Assembly: GCA_905201175.1 (NCBI GenBank)
Contig: CAJKNC010000024.1
Coordinates: 1-17,769, forward strand
DNA from: an uncultured Succinatimonas sp.
GTDB taxonomy: Bacteria > Pseudomonadota > Gammaproteobacteria > Enterobacterales > Succinivibrionaceae
Length of the DNA: 17,769 nt
Direction: 5' to 3'
Shown one piece after another: positions 1 to 7,754 of this stretch (position 1 is its first letter; each line of letters opens with the position of its first letter). The notes under the pieces are model-generated. The model saw only the letters and a list, made by a program, of their open reading frames with translations, made no database searches and was not told the DNA's origin. The position numbers were made by a program, and so were the translations under genes.

Positions 1-67
1 AATATTATGATTATAGTTTCATGCTTTATTGAAAGATTAGTTTTAAAATTTAAGCAGTTATAATGGC

Positions 68-129
68 AGCAGCTAAAGATTCTTATTATTCATAATAGTA
101 TGATTTTATATTAAAAAACTTTAGCCGCT
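68..129. repeat. Imperfect inverted repeat in the gene-free left edge (1-130)
   Basis: Positions 68-78 and 119-129 form an 11-bp inverted repeat with one mismatch (AGCAGCTAAAG against CTTTAGCCGCT), separated by about 40 bp of AT-rich DNA. I see no gene in 1-130. The repeat could be the foot of a weak stem-loop left from an upstream transcript or a remnant of something larger; it has no clear T-run and I assign no function. Confidence 0.4.
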
Positions 130-130
130 T

Positions 131-165
131 AAAATAAAAAACCGTCAAACTAAAAGTTTGACGGT
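131..165 (-). terminator. Rho-independent terminator of the dehydrogenase gene
   Basis: An 11-bp perfect stem (141-151 with 155-165, arms ACCGTCAAACT and AGTTTGACGGT) with a 3-nt loop is followed, reading on the minus strand, by the T-rich tract TTTTTATTTT (140-131). It lies 33 bp past the stop codon of the minus-strand dehydrogenase. The plus-strand side has no T-run, so it acts in one direction. Confidence 0.9.
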
Positions 166-198
166 AAAACAGCAGAAAAAACAAATTTAGATAATCAA

Positions 199-1173
199 TT
201 AGAGCTTGTTAACAGGGCAACGAGCCGGCTGACCTAAAGCAATGCGTACAGCTTCTTCAGCACACTTTGTCTTAAGATCAGAGGCTGCCTGAACAGAGTA
301 CCAGGCCATGTGCGGAGTTAAAACTAAATTAGGAACATCGGCTTGATGTAAAGGATTGTCTAACGGCAACGGCTCTTTCTGAGTAACGTCGATGCCGGCA
401 CCACCTAACTGGCCGCTCTTTAATGCAGCTGCTAAATCAGCCTCGTTAACTAAACCGCCACGAGCTACGTTGATTAAGACAGCGCCTTTCTTCATCTTAG
501 CGAAGGTAGCTGCATTCATCATCTCAGCGTTGTCCTTATTGAGGCCGCAGTGTAAAGATACTAAATCAGCAGTATGCAGAACTTCATCTAAAGGCTTAGT
601 CTCAATGAAGCTTAATTCAGGATTCTCTTCTACGTGCTTGGTGTAAACATCATAGCCGATAACCTTGCAGCCTAAAGCATGAACACGCTTAGCAAAAGCG
701 ATACCGATACGGCCTAAACCGACAATACCAACAGTCATGCAAGATAAGCGCATTAAAGGAGCCATTTCTGCATAGTCCCAGCCGCCGTTTTGAACCTGCT
801 TGTTAGCTTTGACGATACCGCGAGTTACGCTCATCATTAAAGCTAAAGCATGATCGGCAACCTCAAATGTACCATAATCAGGAACATTGCAAACCTGAAC
901 GCCATGACGGGTAGCTGCTTCTAAGTCAATGTTATCAACACCAACACCATAACGGACAATTCCCTTTAAATCAGGGCAGGCAGCAAAAACTTTTTCGGTA
1001 AATCTTGCATACTGGTTACAGCATGAAACAACGCCTTGCAAGTTAGCAATGAGCTCATCCTCATTAGAACTCTGGCAAAGTTTCCAAGCAATGTTGTTTT
1101 TCTCAAAAACAGCTTGCTCTTCGTTCATATTGGCATGATCGCAATCAGTTACAATAATCTTGGCATCGGCCAT
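199..1173 (-). CDS. D-2-hydroxyacid dehydrogenase, CtBP-like (NAD-dependent)
   Basis: A 324-residue member of the D-isomer-specific 2-hydroxyacid dehydrogenase family, which interconverts 2-keto acids and D-2-hydroxy acids with NAD(P)H in the cytoplasm. The NAD-binding Rossmann motif GLGRIG is at 152-157. The catalytic triad is intact: Arg238 (in NVARGG), Glu267 (in QKEPL) and His288 (in TPHMAWYS). The PHxAWYS context resembles the C-terminal-binding-protein-like branch. The substrate cannot be read from sequence; glyoxylate, hydroxypyruvate, phosphoglycerate-like or branched acids are all possible. I chose the ATG at 1173 over an in-frame GTG at 1182 because AAAGGG (1187-1182) sits 8 nt before the ATG and the GTG overlaps that ribosome binding site. 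It is monocistronic, with its own terminator and an upstream CRP-type promoter. The family is certain, the specific function is not. Confidence 0.93.
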   Translation of the reverse strand: MADAKIIVTDCDHANMNEEQAVFEKNNIAWKLCQSSNEDELIANLQGVVSCCNQYARFTEKVFAACPDLKGIVRYGVGVDNIDLEAATRHGVQVCNVPDYGTFEVADHALALMMSVTRGIVKANKQVQNGGWDYAEMAPLMRLSCMTVGIVGLGRIGIAFAKRVHALGCKVIGYDVYTKHVEENPELSFIETKPLDEVLHTADLVSLHCGLNKDNAEMMNAATFAKMKKGAVLINVARGGLVNEADLAAALKSGQLGGAGIDVTQKEPLPLDNPLHQADVPNLVLTPHMAWYSVQAASDLKTKCAEEAVRIALGQPARCPVNKL

Positions 1174-1235
1174 AATAAGCACCCTTTGTATTTAACAAAA
1201 TAAAACAAATATACTTGGTGATCATCTCACGTTAT

Positions 1236-1285
1236 GTTTCTTATTTTAGGCATTTTTGTTATCTATAGATGTGAACTAGCTCACT
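1236..1285 (-). promoter_or_regulatory. Class II CRP-dependent promoter for the dehydrogenase
   Basis: TGTGA-N6-TCACT at 1270-1285 matches the CRP consensus TGTGA-N6-TCACA with one mismatch. On the minus strand a -10 hexamer TAAAAT lies at 1248-1243, predicting a start near 1236. That puts the centre of the CRP site (1277.5) at -41.5, the class II position, and the -35 is poor, as expected for an activator-dependent promoter. A second imperfect dyad, GTGA-N5-TCAC (1218-1230), falls in the predicted early 5' UTR. The rest of 1286-1430 is AT-rich and shows me no gene. Confidence 0.65.
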
Positions 1286-1430
1286 AAATACATCAGACCT
1301 CTTAAATATTTTCAAAAAAACGTTTGATTTTTTATAAATATATTGATTTATAAGAAATATTTTTAATACTAGTATGGAAGATTAGGGGAAATAATATTTT
1401 TATGAGGATAAATTAGCAAAAGAGATCAGC

Positions 1431-1469
1431 TCAATTAAAAAAGAGCCTCATTCTTTTAAGGAATGAGGC
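1431..1469 (-). terminator. Rho-independent terminator of ppk1
   Basis: A 9-bp stem (1445-1453 with 1461-1469, arms GCCTCATTC and GAATGAGGC) with a 7-nt loop is followed on the minus strand by TCTTTTTTAATT. It lies just past the ppk1 stop. There is no T-run on the plus side. Confidence 0.9.
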
Positions 1470-1486
1470 CATAAAAAAGTCAGATT

Positions 1487-3541
1487 TTATAAAGACTTTT
1501 CAATTTCTTGCAAATAGTCGTGGATGGCAATTTGCGCACGAATTTTAGGATCTCCTGGCTTTGATTCTACGTAGACATTTTTTTGTTCAGCATCGATAAT
1601 ACGTGATTTGCGATTATCGTTTTCCTGAATTTCAAAAATCTTTTTAATGCGTTCTGCAACTTGAGGATCTAAGATCTGTGCACCAACTTCAATGCGGTAA
1701 TCAAGATTACGAGTCATCCAGTCAGCAGAAGAAATAAATATTTCTTCCTTTCCGTTATTATGGAAAATCATTACGCGCGGATGCTCTAAAAATCTATCTA
1801 CTATTGATGTTATGTAGATATTATCAGACAAATTCTGCAATCCTGGTTTTAATGAACACATTCCTCTAACTATTCCGCGTATTTTTACGCCAGCTTGGGA
1901 TGCTTCGTAGAGCTTATTTACAAGACCATTATCTACAAGGTTATTGACCTTAAGCTTAATAAAGGCTTCCTTGCCAGCTTTAGCAAAAGATATTTCGCGA
2001 TCGATCATCTCATAGATGCGCATTCTTGCATTAATCGGCGAGACTAATAGACGTTTAAATTGCGGGCGAGTATAAGGATATTCAATAAACTCAAAGACGC
2101 TTTCAACTTCTGATGTAATTTCAGGATTTACAGTGAATAAAGCAAAGTCGGTATAAATCTTTGCAGTTTTTTCGTTGAAGTTGCCAGTGCCGATATGTGC
2201 ATAGCGGACGGTTTTGCCGTTTTCTTTACGAGTAATTAAGCACAATTTAGAGTGAATTTTTAAGGTAGGCAGACCAAAGAGCACTTTTACGCCGTTATCA
2301 GTTAAGCGTGAAGCCCACTTAATATTGTTAGCTTCATCGAAACGTGCTTTAAGTTCAACTACTACAGTAACGCTCTTGCCGTTATTGGCTGCATCAATTA
2401 GTGAATTAATTACGCGGCTATGAGAGGCTACGCGGTAAATATTAATTTTTATTGAAGTTACAGACGGATCGTAGGATGCCTGGCGCAAAAATTCTGTGAA
2501 GTAATCAAAGCAATAATAAGGATAATACAGGAATACATCACGCTTTGAGATTGCTTCAAAAGGAGTTTGCGAGCGTTCAAATTGACTGCTTAAAATCTCG
2601 GTTAATACCGGATTTTCCATGCTGTCATCACCAATGCTTGGGAATGATAAAAAGTCTTTAAAATTATGATAGCGATTTCCTGGCATTAAGGAATCAATTG
2701 AGCTCATGCGCAATTCTTTGGCCATGAACTTTACAATATCCTTAGGCATCTGGGCATCATATGAGAAGCGCACAGGTATCGCATTCAAACGCTGCTTTAA
2801 TGATTCAGACATGTTCTCAAGAACGCTCTTATCTACGCTTTCAGAAAGATCATATTCTGCATCGCGATTCATTTTGATAGAGTAAGTTTCAATTGAATCG
2901 TAATCAAATAAGCCCTTGAAAATCATATCAAGGCCTAAACGGATAACATCGTCAAGCCACATTAATGTAACCGAATCATCCTCAACAGGCGTTCTTATAA
3001 AACGAGGGATCTGATCTGAAGGAATTTCGATTAATGAATAATGATTTTGATCTTTGCCGGTCATTTTGACAAAGAGATAGGTATATTGGTCTTTTAAGAA
3101 AGACACCAAATCAGTATCTTTGTCGATGATAACTGGATTTATGTGCTTTAGTACATGACGTTTAAAATATCTTAATACCCATGACTTTTGAGCTTCGGTA
3201 ATAGATTCAATATCGCGTAAAAAGATTTTGTGCTGTGCTAACTCTTCCTTTAAAGAGTGGAAAATAGAATTCAAGGTCATCTGGTATTTAGCGGCCTCTT
3301 TTTGTACTTGACGCAAAAGATTTACCGCATCTTCTTTTTTTCCGTTTAAATTATTAATAATGACCTGGCGCTTAAGTTCGGCAACTCGGACTTTAAAGAA
3401 TTCGTCTTGATTATTTGAATAAATACCTAAAAAACGAACACGTTCAATTAAAGGTACTGACGGATCCGCTGCCTCTTGTAATACTCTGCCATTAAAAGAA
3501 AGCCATGAAAGTTCTTTTGGAACAAAATTACTTGAATCCAT
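1487..3541 (-). CDS. ppk1: Polyphosphate kinase 1
   Basis: PPK1 reversibly transfers the gamma-phosphate of ATP onto inorganic polyphosphate at the inner membrane, supporting stress survival and energy storage. At 684 residues it is close to the 688 of E. coli. The N-terminal domain opens with the typical ELSWLSFNGRVLQEA. The two phospholipase-D-like C-terminal domains carry His430 (in KIHSKLC), the equivalent of the autophosphorylated E. coli His435, and His587 (in LEHPRV), the equivalent of His592; the offset of 5 is constant. The ATG at 3541 is preceded by AAAGG (3557-3553), a slightly long spacing. It has its own terminator, and no ppx exopolyphosphatase follows it, unlike the E. coli ppk-ppx operon. 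It is the third gene of a minus-strand series after bamE and a lipoprotein gene, 177 bp downstream, with no clear terminator between, so read-through is possible. Confidence 0.98.
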   Translation of the reverse strand: MDSSNFVPKELSWLSFNGRVLQEAADPSVPLIERVRFLGIYSNNQDEFFKVRVAELKRQVIINNLNGKKEDAVNLLRQVQKEAAKYQMTLNSIFHSLKEELAQHKIFLRDIESITEAQKSWVLRYFKRHVLKHINPVIIDKDTDLVSFLKDQYTYLFVKMTGKDQNHYSLIEIPSDQIPRFIRTPVEDDSVTLMWLDDVIRLGLDMIFKGLFDYDSIETYSIKMNRDAEYDLSESVDKSVLENMSESLKQRLNAIPVRFSYDAQMPKDIVKFMAKELRMSSIDSLMPGNRYHNFKDFLSFPSIGDDSMENPVLTEILSSQFERSQTPFEAISKRDVFLYYPYYCFDYFTEFLRQASYDPSVTSIKINIYRVASHSRVINSLIDAANNGKSVTVVVELKARFDEANNIKWASRLTDNGVKVLFGLPTLKIHSKLCLITRKENGKTVRYAHIGTGNFNEKTAKIYTDFALFTVNPEITSEVESVFEFIEYPYTRPQFKRLLVSPINARMRIYEMIDREISFAKAGKEAFIKLKVNNLVDNGLVNKLYEASQAGVKIRGIVRGMCSLKPGLQNLSDNIYITSIVDRFLEHPRVMIFHNNGKEEIFISSADWMTRNLDYRIEVGAQILDPQVAERIKKIFEIQENDNRKSRIIDAEQKNVYVESKPGDPKIRAQIAIHDYLQEIEKSL

Positions 3542-3596
3542 GAATATATTTGCCTTTATTTTGGGAAAATTGTTTTTATCAGGTGCAATACTAATA

Positions 3597-3628
3597 ATTA
3601 TATAACTTAAAAGTTAAAACTAAGTTAA
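3597..3628 (-). promoter_or_regulatory. Possible ppk1 promoter with a tandem TTTAACTT-like repeat
   Basis: On the minus strand a consensus -10 TATAAT lies at 3602-3597. Just upstream is a near-direct repeat, GTTTAACTTA then GTTTTAACTT (3629-3610), that could be a -35 region or a binding site. No good -35 hexamer sits at 17 bp. The repeat does not look like a Pho box. Confidence 0.3.
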
Positions 3629-3707
3629 ACATCCTCAAAATTTGCAGTTATTTTGCTCTTAGTTATAAGAATTACCTTTATATAAGATTTAGCTTAAAAT
3701 TTTGTTG

Positions 3708-3719
3708 AGCTATATAGCT
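3708..3719. repeat. 12-bp perfect palindrome at the lipoprotein gene end
   Basis: AGCTATATAGCT overlaps the stop codon of the minus-strand lipoprotein gene. It is too AT-rich and lacks a T-run, so it is a weak candidate terminator. No better terminator is visible between this gene and ppk1. Confidence 0.4.
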
Positions 3720-4339
3720 TATAGATCAGAATGTTGCGAATATTTACGTTTTAAGTTGTTTGTGCTATTTACCTGCATAAGTACCTGACGTGCTTCCTTA
3801 TTGCCATTTAAAGCAGACTCAGCTAAAAGCTTAGCGCCATAGGGAAGAGTTTTTTTATTTAAAATAAAGATAACTCCTGCAGTATAGTAGCCTTTAGTCA
3901 TGCCTTGCAGGTTTATAAGCTTATCAAACCAATAAGCGCCTTCTTGAGGGTTATCTTGAGCATAAAAATCACGACTTATAACAGCAATTTTTCCAGGCCT
4001 TACCAAAATTTTATCTATAAAATCAGGATAGCCGTTATTGGCAACTTTTTGCATGCATTGAGCATGCAAAATAGTATATTTTTCTTTTTGAAAGAGCAAA
4101 TAAGGCTTAAAGCTTTTATCTAAACTGCTTGAAAAAAGAGCATCTAAATCTAGAGCATCTTTTTTTTCACCCTTTGTAATGCAATTTCTGGCTATTTTTA
4201 AGAAGTTTTGAGTATTAGCCTCTTCTGCACTTAAGTCCTTAGGCTTAATAATGACTACTTTATCCTGAGATTCATCTTCATAAGTACATCCTGCAAGCAG
4301 GAATGAGGCTATGATGATTGCAAGGAGGCTTTTTAACAT
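3719..4339 (-). CDS. Unrecognised outer-membrane-type lipoprotein, bamE operon partner
   Basis: A 206-residue protein whose family I do not recognise. The N-terminus is a clear lipoprotein signal: Lys3, a hydrophobic run, then the lipobox LAGC with the lipidated Cys18. Position +2 is Thr, not Asp, which favours outer-membrane sorting. The mature part starts with an acidic, probably disordered stretch. Residues from about 130 to 190 (around AYWFDKLINLQG and LPYGAKLLAESALNG) have the alternating small/large helical pattern of Sel1/TPR-like repeats, but no full repeat consensus is visible. Its start lies 11 bp after the bamE stop on the same strand, so the two are very likely co-transcribed. A role in envelope assembly or as a helical-repeat adaptor is only a guess from context. 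The ribosome binding site is weak, suggesting translational coupling to bamE. Confidence 0.8.
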   Translation of the reverse strand: MLKSLLAIIIASFLLAGCTYEDESQDKVVIIKPKDLSAEEANTQNFLKIARNCITKGEKKDALDLDALFSSSLDKSFKPYLLFQKEKYTILHAQCMQKVANNGYPDFIDKILVRPGKIAVISRDFYAQDNPQEGAYWFDKLINLQGMTKGYYTAGVIFILNKKTLPYGAKLLAESALNGNKEARQVLMQVNSTNNLKRKYSQHSDL

Positions 4340-4350
4340 AAGGTTAACTG

Positions 4351-4761
4351 CTAATCCTCATTAACAGGAAGATTGTCAAAATCTTCTGCAGGAGGAATGT
4401 AATTATCTAAGCTGCTGCTCTGATTGAAGCCTGCAGGTTTTTTGAAATCACCAGTTACATCAATAAGAGTATTGCCGTTGAAAAGCAGCACTAGGTTTTG
4501 GATGTGCGGATCACTCCAGCCTTGGCGCAAGAAGTGCACATAATACCAGCGTGAGTTGTCGAAAGGATCAACTAACATTGGAGTTCCTAAGATATAACGT
4601 ACCTGTTCTGAGCTCATGCCATAGCTAAGTTTATTGACAGCTTCCTGCTCAACAAAGTTTCCCTGGGCTAAATCAGAACGATAGGCGCAGCCCTGAGAGA
4701 AAGCTAAAGTGGCTACACAGAATGTAGAAACTAAGAGGCGACAAAGCTTATTTTTTTGCAT
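4351..4761 (-). CDS. bamE: Outer-membrane protein assembly lipoprotein BamE (SmpA/OmlA)
   Basis: BamE is the small lipoprotein of the BAM complex that inserts beta-barrel proteins into the outer membrane. The SmpA/OmlA core is plain: a helix LSYGMSSEQVRYILGTPML, then DPFDNSRWYYVHF, aligning with the E. coli [21 protein letters not shown] region. From the ATG at 4761 the protein is 136 residues. I prefer this ATG to an in-frame TTG at 4767 because AAGGA (4772-4768) lies 6 nt before it. The signal peptide ends at Cys25 in SQGC; Ser at -3 and Gln at -2 are unusual for a lipobox. The C-terminal tail past about residue 110 is longer and more acidic than in E. coli. It is divergent from grpE, as bamE and grpE are neighbours in E. 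coli, though nadK and recN are missing here. Confidence 0.95.
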   Translation of the reverse strand: MQKNKLCRLLVSTFCVATLAFSQGCAYRSDLAQGNFVEQEAVNKLSYGMSSEQVRYILGTPMLVDPFDNSRWYYVHFLRQGWSDPHIQNLVLLFNGNTLIDVTGDFKKPAGFNQSSSLDNYIPPAEDFDNLPVNED

Positions 4762-4781
4762 AATCAATCCTTGTTTTAACT

Positions 4782-4808
4782 TAGATGCATTTTAGCACAG
4801 GTAGATGC
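4782..4808 (-). promoter_or_regulatory. bamE promoter, extended -10 type, between two direct repeats
   Basis: On the minus strand TGC-TAAAAT (4797-4789) forms an extended -10 with a poor -35, giving a short leader of about 20 nt to the bamE ATG. GCATCTA occurs twice on the same strand (4808-4802 and 4788-4782), exactly 20 bp apart, flanking the -10. This could be an operator or chance. Confidence 0.4.
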
Positions 4809-4902
4809 TTAAAAAATCCTACTTTTATACATAAAATAATTAAAAAAAATATGTTAAAAAACAATGTATTTTTAGAGTTTTAAGTAAAAATTGGCTTTTT
4901 CT

Positions 4903-4930
4903 CTTGAAATTTTGGGATTAACCCCCATTT
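4903..4930 (+). promoter_or_regulatory. Sigma-32 (RpoH) heat-shock promoter of grpE
   Basis: CTTGAAA (4903-4909), a 13-bp spacer and CCCCATTT (4923-4930) match the sigma-32 consensus CTTGAAA-N13-CCCCATNT at every defined position. It predicts a start near 4937 and a leader of about 45 nt. No CIRCE operator is present, so the region looks RpoH-driven and not HrcA-controlled. Confidence 0.92.
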
Positions 4931-4984
4931 TAAATTTACGCATTGAAAATGCATCGATTCACATAAATTTTGTAGAGTATGGAA

Positions 4985-5695
4985 ATGCAGACTCAGGAAA
5001 ACGAAATCAAACAAGCTTCATGTGAAGCACAACAGGACAACGCTATTACAGATAAGGATGCAAATACAGAGGCTGATACTCAAAAGGTTGAGACTGCTCC
5101 TGAAGAAGAGGTTAAAAAAGAGGCAGAGACTTTAGATCCATTATCTGTACTTCAGTCTGAAAACGCTGCCCTAAAAGCTCATCTGGAGAAAGTTGAGAGC
5201 GCTGCAAAATCTGATCTTCAGAGAATGGTCAGAGCTATTGCTGAGGCTGACAATCAGCGCAAGCGTGCTGAGGCTGATGTTGAGCGTGAACGCAAATATG
5301 GCATTGAAAAATTTGCTAAGGCTTTATTGCCGGTAGCTGATTCTTTGGAGTTGGCGATTACTCATGCAAAACCTGAAGATGAAAATTGTAAGGTAATGCT
5401 TGAAGGCGTTCAGAATACTTTAGCTCTCTTCTTAAAGGAAATGAAGAACTTTGGTGTTGAGGTCATAGATCCTCAAGGTCAGGCTTTTAATCCTAATTTA
5501 CATCAGGCTATCTCCATGATTCCTTCTGAGACAGTGGCTACAAATCATGTGTTGCAGGTTATGCAGAAGGGTTATTTGCTAAATGGCCGCGTAGTTCGTG
5601 CGGCTACCGTTATTGTTTCTGCAGGTCCTGGTCCTAAAAAGGAAGAGGTCAAGGAAGAGCCTGCAGAGAGCAAAAAGATAAATATTGAAATTTAA
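4985..5695 (+). CDS. grpE: Nucleotide exchange factor GrpE
   Basis: GrpE is the homodimeric exchange factor that releases ADP from DnaK. The order is typical: an acidic, disordered N-terminus (about 1-50), a long coiled coil (about 50-135, rich in Ala/Glu/Lys with AEADNQRKRAEADVERER), and the C-terminal beta domain with FGVEVIDPQGQAFNPNLHQA and the signature QKGYLLNGRVVRAA. It is 236 residues from the ATG at 4985 or 238 from the ATG at 4979. The only Shine-Dalgarno-like run, TAGAG (4973-4977), is 7 nt from 4985 but only 1 nt from 4979, so I prefer 4985. It heads the grpE-dnaK-dnaJ block behind a strong sigma-32 promoter. In E. coli grpE is unlinked to dnaKJ, so this contiguous order is a difference from that model. 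Confidence 0.97.
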   Translation: MQTQENEIKQASCEAQQDNAITDKDANTEADTQKVETAPEEEVKKEAETLDPLSVLQSENAALKAHLEKVESAAKSDLQRMVRAIAEADNQRKRAEADVERERKYGIEKFAKALLPVADSLELAITHAKPEDENCKVMLEGVQNTLALFLKEMKNFGVEVIDPQGQAFNPNLHQAISMIPSETVATNHVLQVMQKGYLLNGRVVRAATVIVSAGPGPKKEEVKEEPAESKKINIEI

Positions 5696-5696
5696 T

Positions 5697-5734
5697 CTTG
5701 AAAAAAGAAAACCTGCCCATATGTGGTAAGGCAG
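5697..5734 (+). promoter_or_regulatory. Second, weaker sigma-32-like promoter before dnaK
   Basis: CTTGAAA (5697-5703) followed by GCCCATAT (5715-5722) resembles the sigma-32 elements, but the spacer is 11 bp, shorter than the usual 13-14, and the -10 has one mismatch. A short dyad CTGCC (5713-5717) / GGCAG (5730-5734) overlaps it. If it works it would allow dnaK to be made independently of grpE. Confidence 0.5.
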
Positions 5735-5798
5735 ATAAAGAAAGAATTAAAGATTTACAGCTAAAGGCTGAAATCAAATAGATTTAGAGGAAAAACAA

Positions 5799-7724
5799 AT
5801 GGGTAAGATTATTGGTATTGATCTTGGTACTACCAATTCATGTGTTGCTGTTCTAGATGGTGATAAGGTTCGCGTATTGGAGAACTCTGAGGGTCGCCGT
5901 ACAACCCCTTCCATCGTAGCTTATGCTGAAGATGGCGAGATCTTAGTCGGTGATGCAGCTAAGCGTCAGGCTGTTACTAATCCTAAGAATACCTTATTTG
6001 CAATTAAGCGTTTAATTGGACGCCGCTATGATGACAGCGAGGTTCAGCGCGATCTTTCCATCATGCCGTTTAAGATTGTTCGTGCAGACAACGGCGATGC
6101 ATGGGTTGAGGTTAGAGATAAGCGTTTAGCTCCGCCGCAGATTTCTGCCGAAGTCTTAAAGAAGATGAAGAAGACTGCCGAGGATATCTTAGGCGAAGAG
6201 GTTACTGAGGCTGTTATTACTTGCCCGGCATACTTTAATGATTCTCAGCGTCAGGCTACTAAGGATGCAGGACGCATCGCAGGCTTAGAGGTTAAGCGTA
6301 TTATCAATGAGCCTACTGCAGCATCTATTGCCTATGGCGAGGATAAAGCTAAGGGCGAGCAGAAGATTGCCGTTTATGACTTAGGCGGTGGTACCTTCGA
6401 TATTTCTATCATCGATATTGATGAAGTTGATGGTGAGAAGACCTTTGAGGTTCTATCTACTAATGGCGATACTCACTTAGGCGGTGAGGATTTTGATAAC
6501 CGTATTATGAATTACCTCATTGACGAGTTTAAGGCTACTTCAGGTGTGGACCTTCGTCAAGATCAGTTGGCTTTACAGCGCTTGAAGGAAGCTGCTGAAA
6601 AAGCTAAGTGCGAGCTGTCATCATCTCAGCAGACTGATGTAAACTTACCTTACATCACTGCAGATGCAACTGGCCCTAAGCATTTAAATATCAAGATCAC
6701 TCGTGCAAAACTTGAGTCATTAGTTGAAGACTTAGTTTTAAAGACCTTAGATCCGGTAAAGACAGCATTAAAGGATGCAGGCTTATCTGCTTCTGATGTT
6801 AACGATGTTATCTTAGTCGGCGGTCAGTCTCGTATGCCGATGGTACAAAAGCTTGTTGCTGATTTCTTTGGCAAGGAGCCGCGTAAGGATGTAAATCCTG
6901 ATGAGGCTGTAGCTATCGGTGCTGCTATTCAGGGCGGTGTTTTAACTGGTGAGAAGAAGGATGTATTGTTGCTTGACGTAACTCCGCTTTCTTTAGGCAT
7001 TGAGACTTTAGGCGGCGTAATGACCACCTTAATTGAGAAGAATACTACTATTCCTACTAAGAAATCGCAGGTCTTCTCAACTGCTGAGGATAATCAGCCT
7101 GCTGTTACTATTCATGTGCTGCAGGGTGAGCGCAAGCGTGCAAGCGATAATAAATCTTTAGGTCAGTTCAATTTAGAGGGTATTGCTCCGGCTCCGCGTG
7201 GCGTTCCTCAGATTGAAGTTACCTTTGATATCGATGCCGATGGCTTGATTCACGTATCTGCTAAGGATAAGAACACTGGTAAGGAGCAGAAGATTACCAT
7301 TCAATCTTCTTCAGGCTTATCTGATGAAGATATTCAGCGTATGGTTCGCGAAGCTGAGGCTCATCAGGCTGAAGACAAGAAGTTTGAGGAGTTAGCTGCA
7401 GCCCGCAACCGTGCTGATGCAACAGTTCATGCTGTTCGCAAGCAGATGACTGATTTGGGCGATAAGGTTTCTGCTGATACTAAGACTCAGGTCAATAAGA
7501 CCTTAAATGACCTTGAAATGGCTATTCGCGGTGATGATAAGGACAAGATTGAATCCTGCGAGAAGGCTGTAATGGAAGCTGCTCAGGGTTTGATGCAGGC
7601 TGCTCAGGCTCAGGCCCAGACTCAGCAGAGTGCTCAGCAGAACAGCTCTCAGCAATCTTCTCAGAAGAAGGACGACAACGTAGTTGACGCTGAGTTTGAA
7701 GAAGTTCATGACGACAAGAAATAA
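5799..7724 (+). CDS. dnaK: Chaperone DnaK (Hsp70)
   Basis: DnaK is the ATP-dependent Hsp70 that binds exposed hydrophobic peptides with DnaJ and GrpE. It has 641 residues against 638 in E. coli. The ATPase domain starts GIDLGTTNS (6-14) and retains Lys70, Glu171, Asp194 and Thr199 (in DLGGGTFD), all at E. coli numbering. The interdomain linker VLLLDVTPLSLG follows near 390, then the beta substrate-binding domain and helical lid. The C-terminus has a Gln/Ala/Ser-rich linker from about 605 and ends in a variant of the EEVD-like tail (EFEEVHDDKK). AGAGGAAAA (5786-5794) precedes the ATG at good spacing. It lies 103 bp after grpE and 88 bp before dnaJ. Confidence 0.99.
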   Translation: MGKIIGIDLGTTNSCVAVLDGDKVRVLENSEGRRTTPSIVAYAEDGEILVGDAAKRQAVTNPKNTLFAIKRLIGRRYDDSEVQRDLSIMPFKIVRADNGDAWVEVRDKRLAPPQISAEVLKKMKKTAEDILGEEVTEAVITCPAYFNDSQRQATKDAGRIAGLEVKRIINEPTAASIAYGEDKAKGEQKIAVYDLGGGTFDISIIDIDEVDGEKTFEVLSTNGDTHLGGEDFDNRIMNYLIDEFKATSGVDLRQDQLALQRLKEAAEKAKCELSSSQQTDVNLPYITADATGPKHLNIKITRAKLESLVEDLVLKTLDPVKTALKDAGLSASDVNDVILVGGQSRMPMVQKLVADFFGKEPRKDVNPDEAVAIGAAIQGGVLTGEKKDVLLLDVTPLSLGIETLGGVMTTLIEKNTTIPTKKSQVFSTAEDNQPAVTIHVLQGERKRASDNKSLGQFNLEGIAPAPRGVPQIEVTFDIDADGLIHVSAKDKNTGKEQKITIQSSSGLSDEDIQRMVREAEAHQAEDKKFEELAAARNRADATVHAVRKQMTDLGDKVSADTKTQVNKTLNDLEMAIRGDDKDKIESCEKAVMEAAQGLMQAAQAQAQTQQSAQQNSSQQSSQKKDDNVVDAEFEEVHDDKK

Positions 7725-7754
7725 TCTGTAAATTTTTATAGATAAGCATCAATA

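Noticed and set aside
1174..1182. GTG at 1182 as the dehydrogenase start
   Set aside because: It overlaps the AAAGGG ribosome binding site that serves the ATG at 1173.
1286..1430. AT-rich stretch as a replication origin or small RNA
   Set aside because: No DnaA-box cluster, no clear promoter-terminator pair, and no open frame of note.
4762..4767. TTG at 4767 as the bamE start
   Set aside because: AAGGA is well spaced for the ATG at 4761 and touches the TTG.
7503..7752. Minus-strand open frames opposite the end of dnaK
   Set aside because: They are antisense shadows of the Gln/Ser-rich DnaK tail, with no ribosome binding site or recognisable protein.
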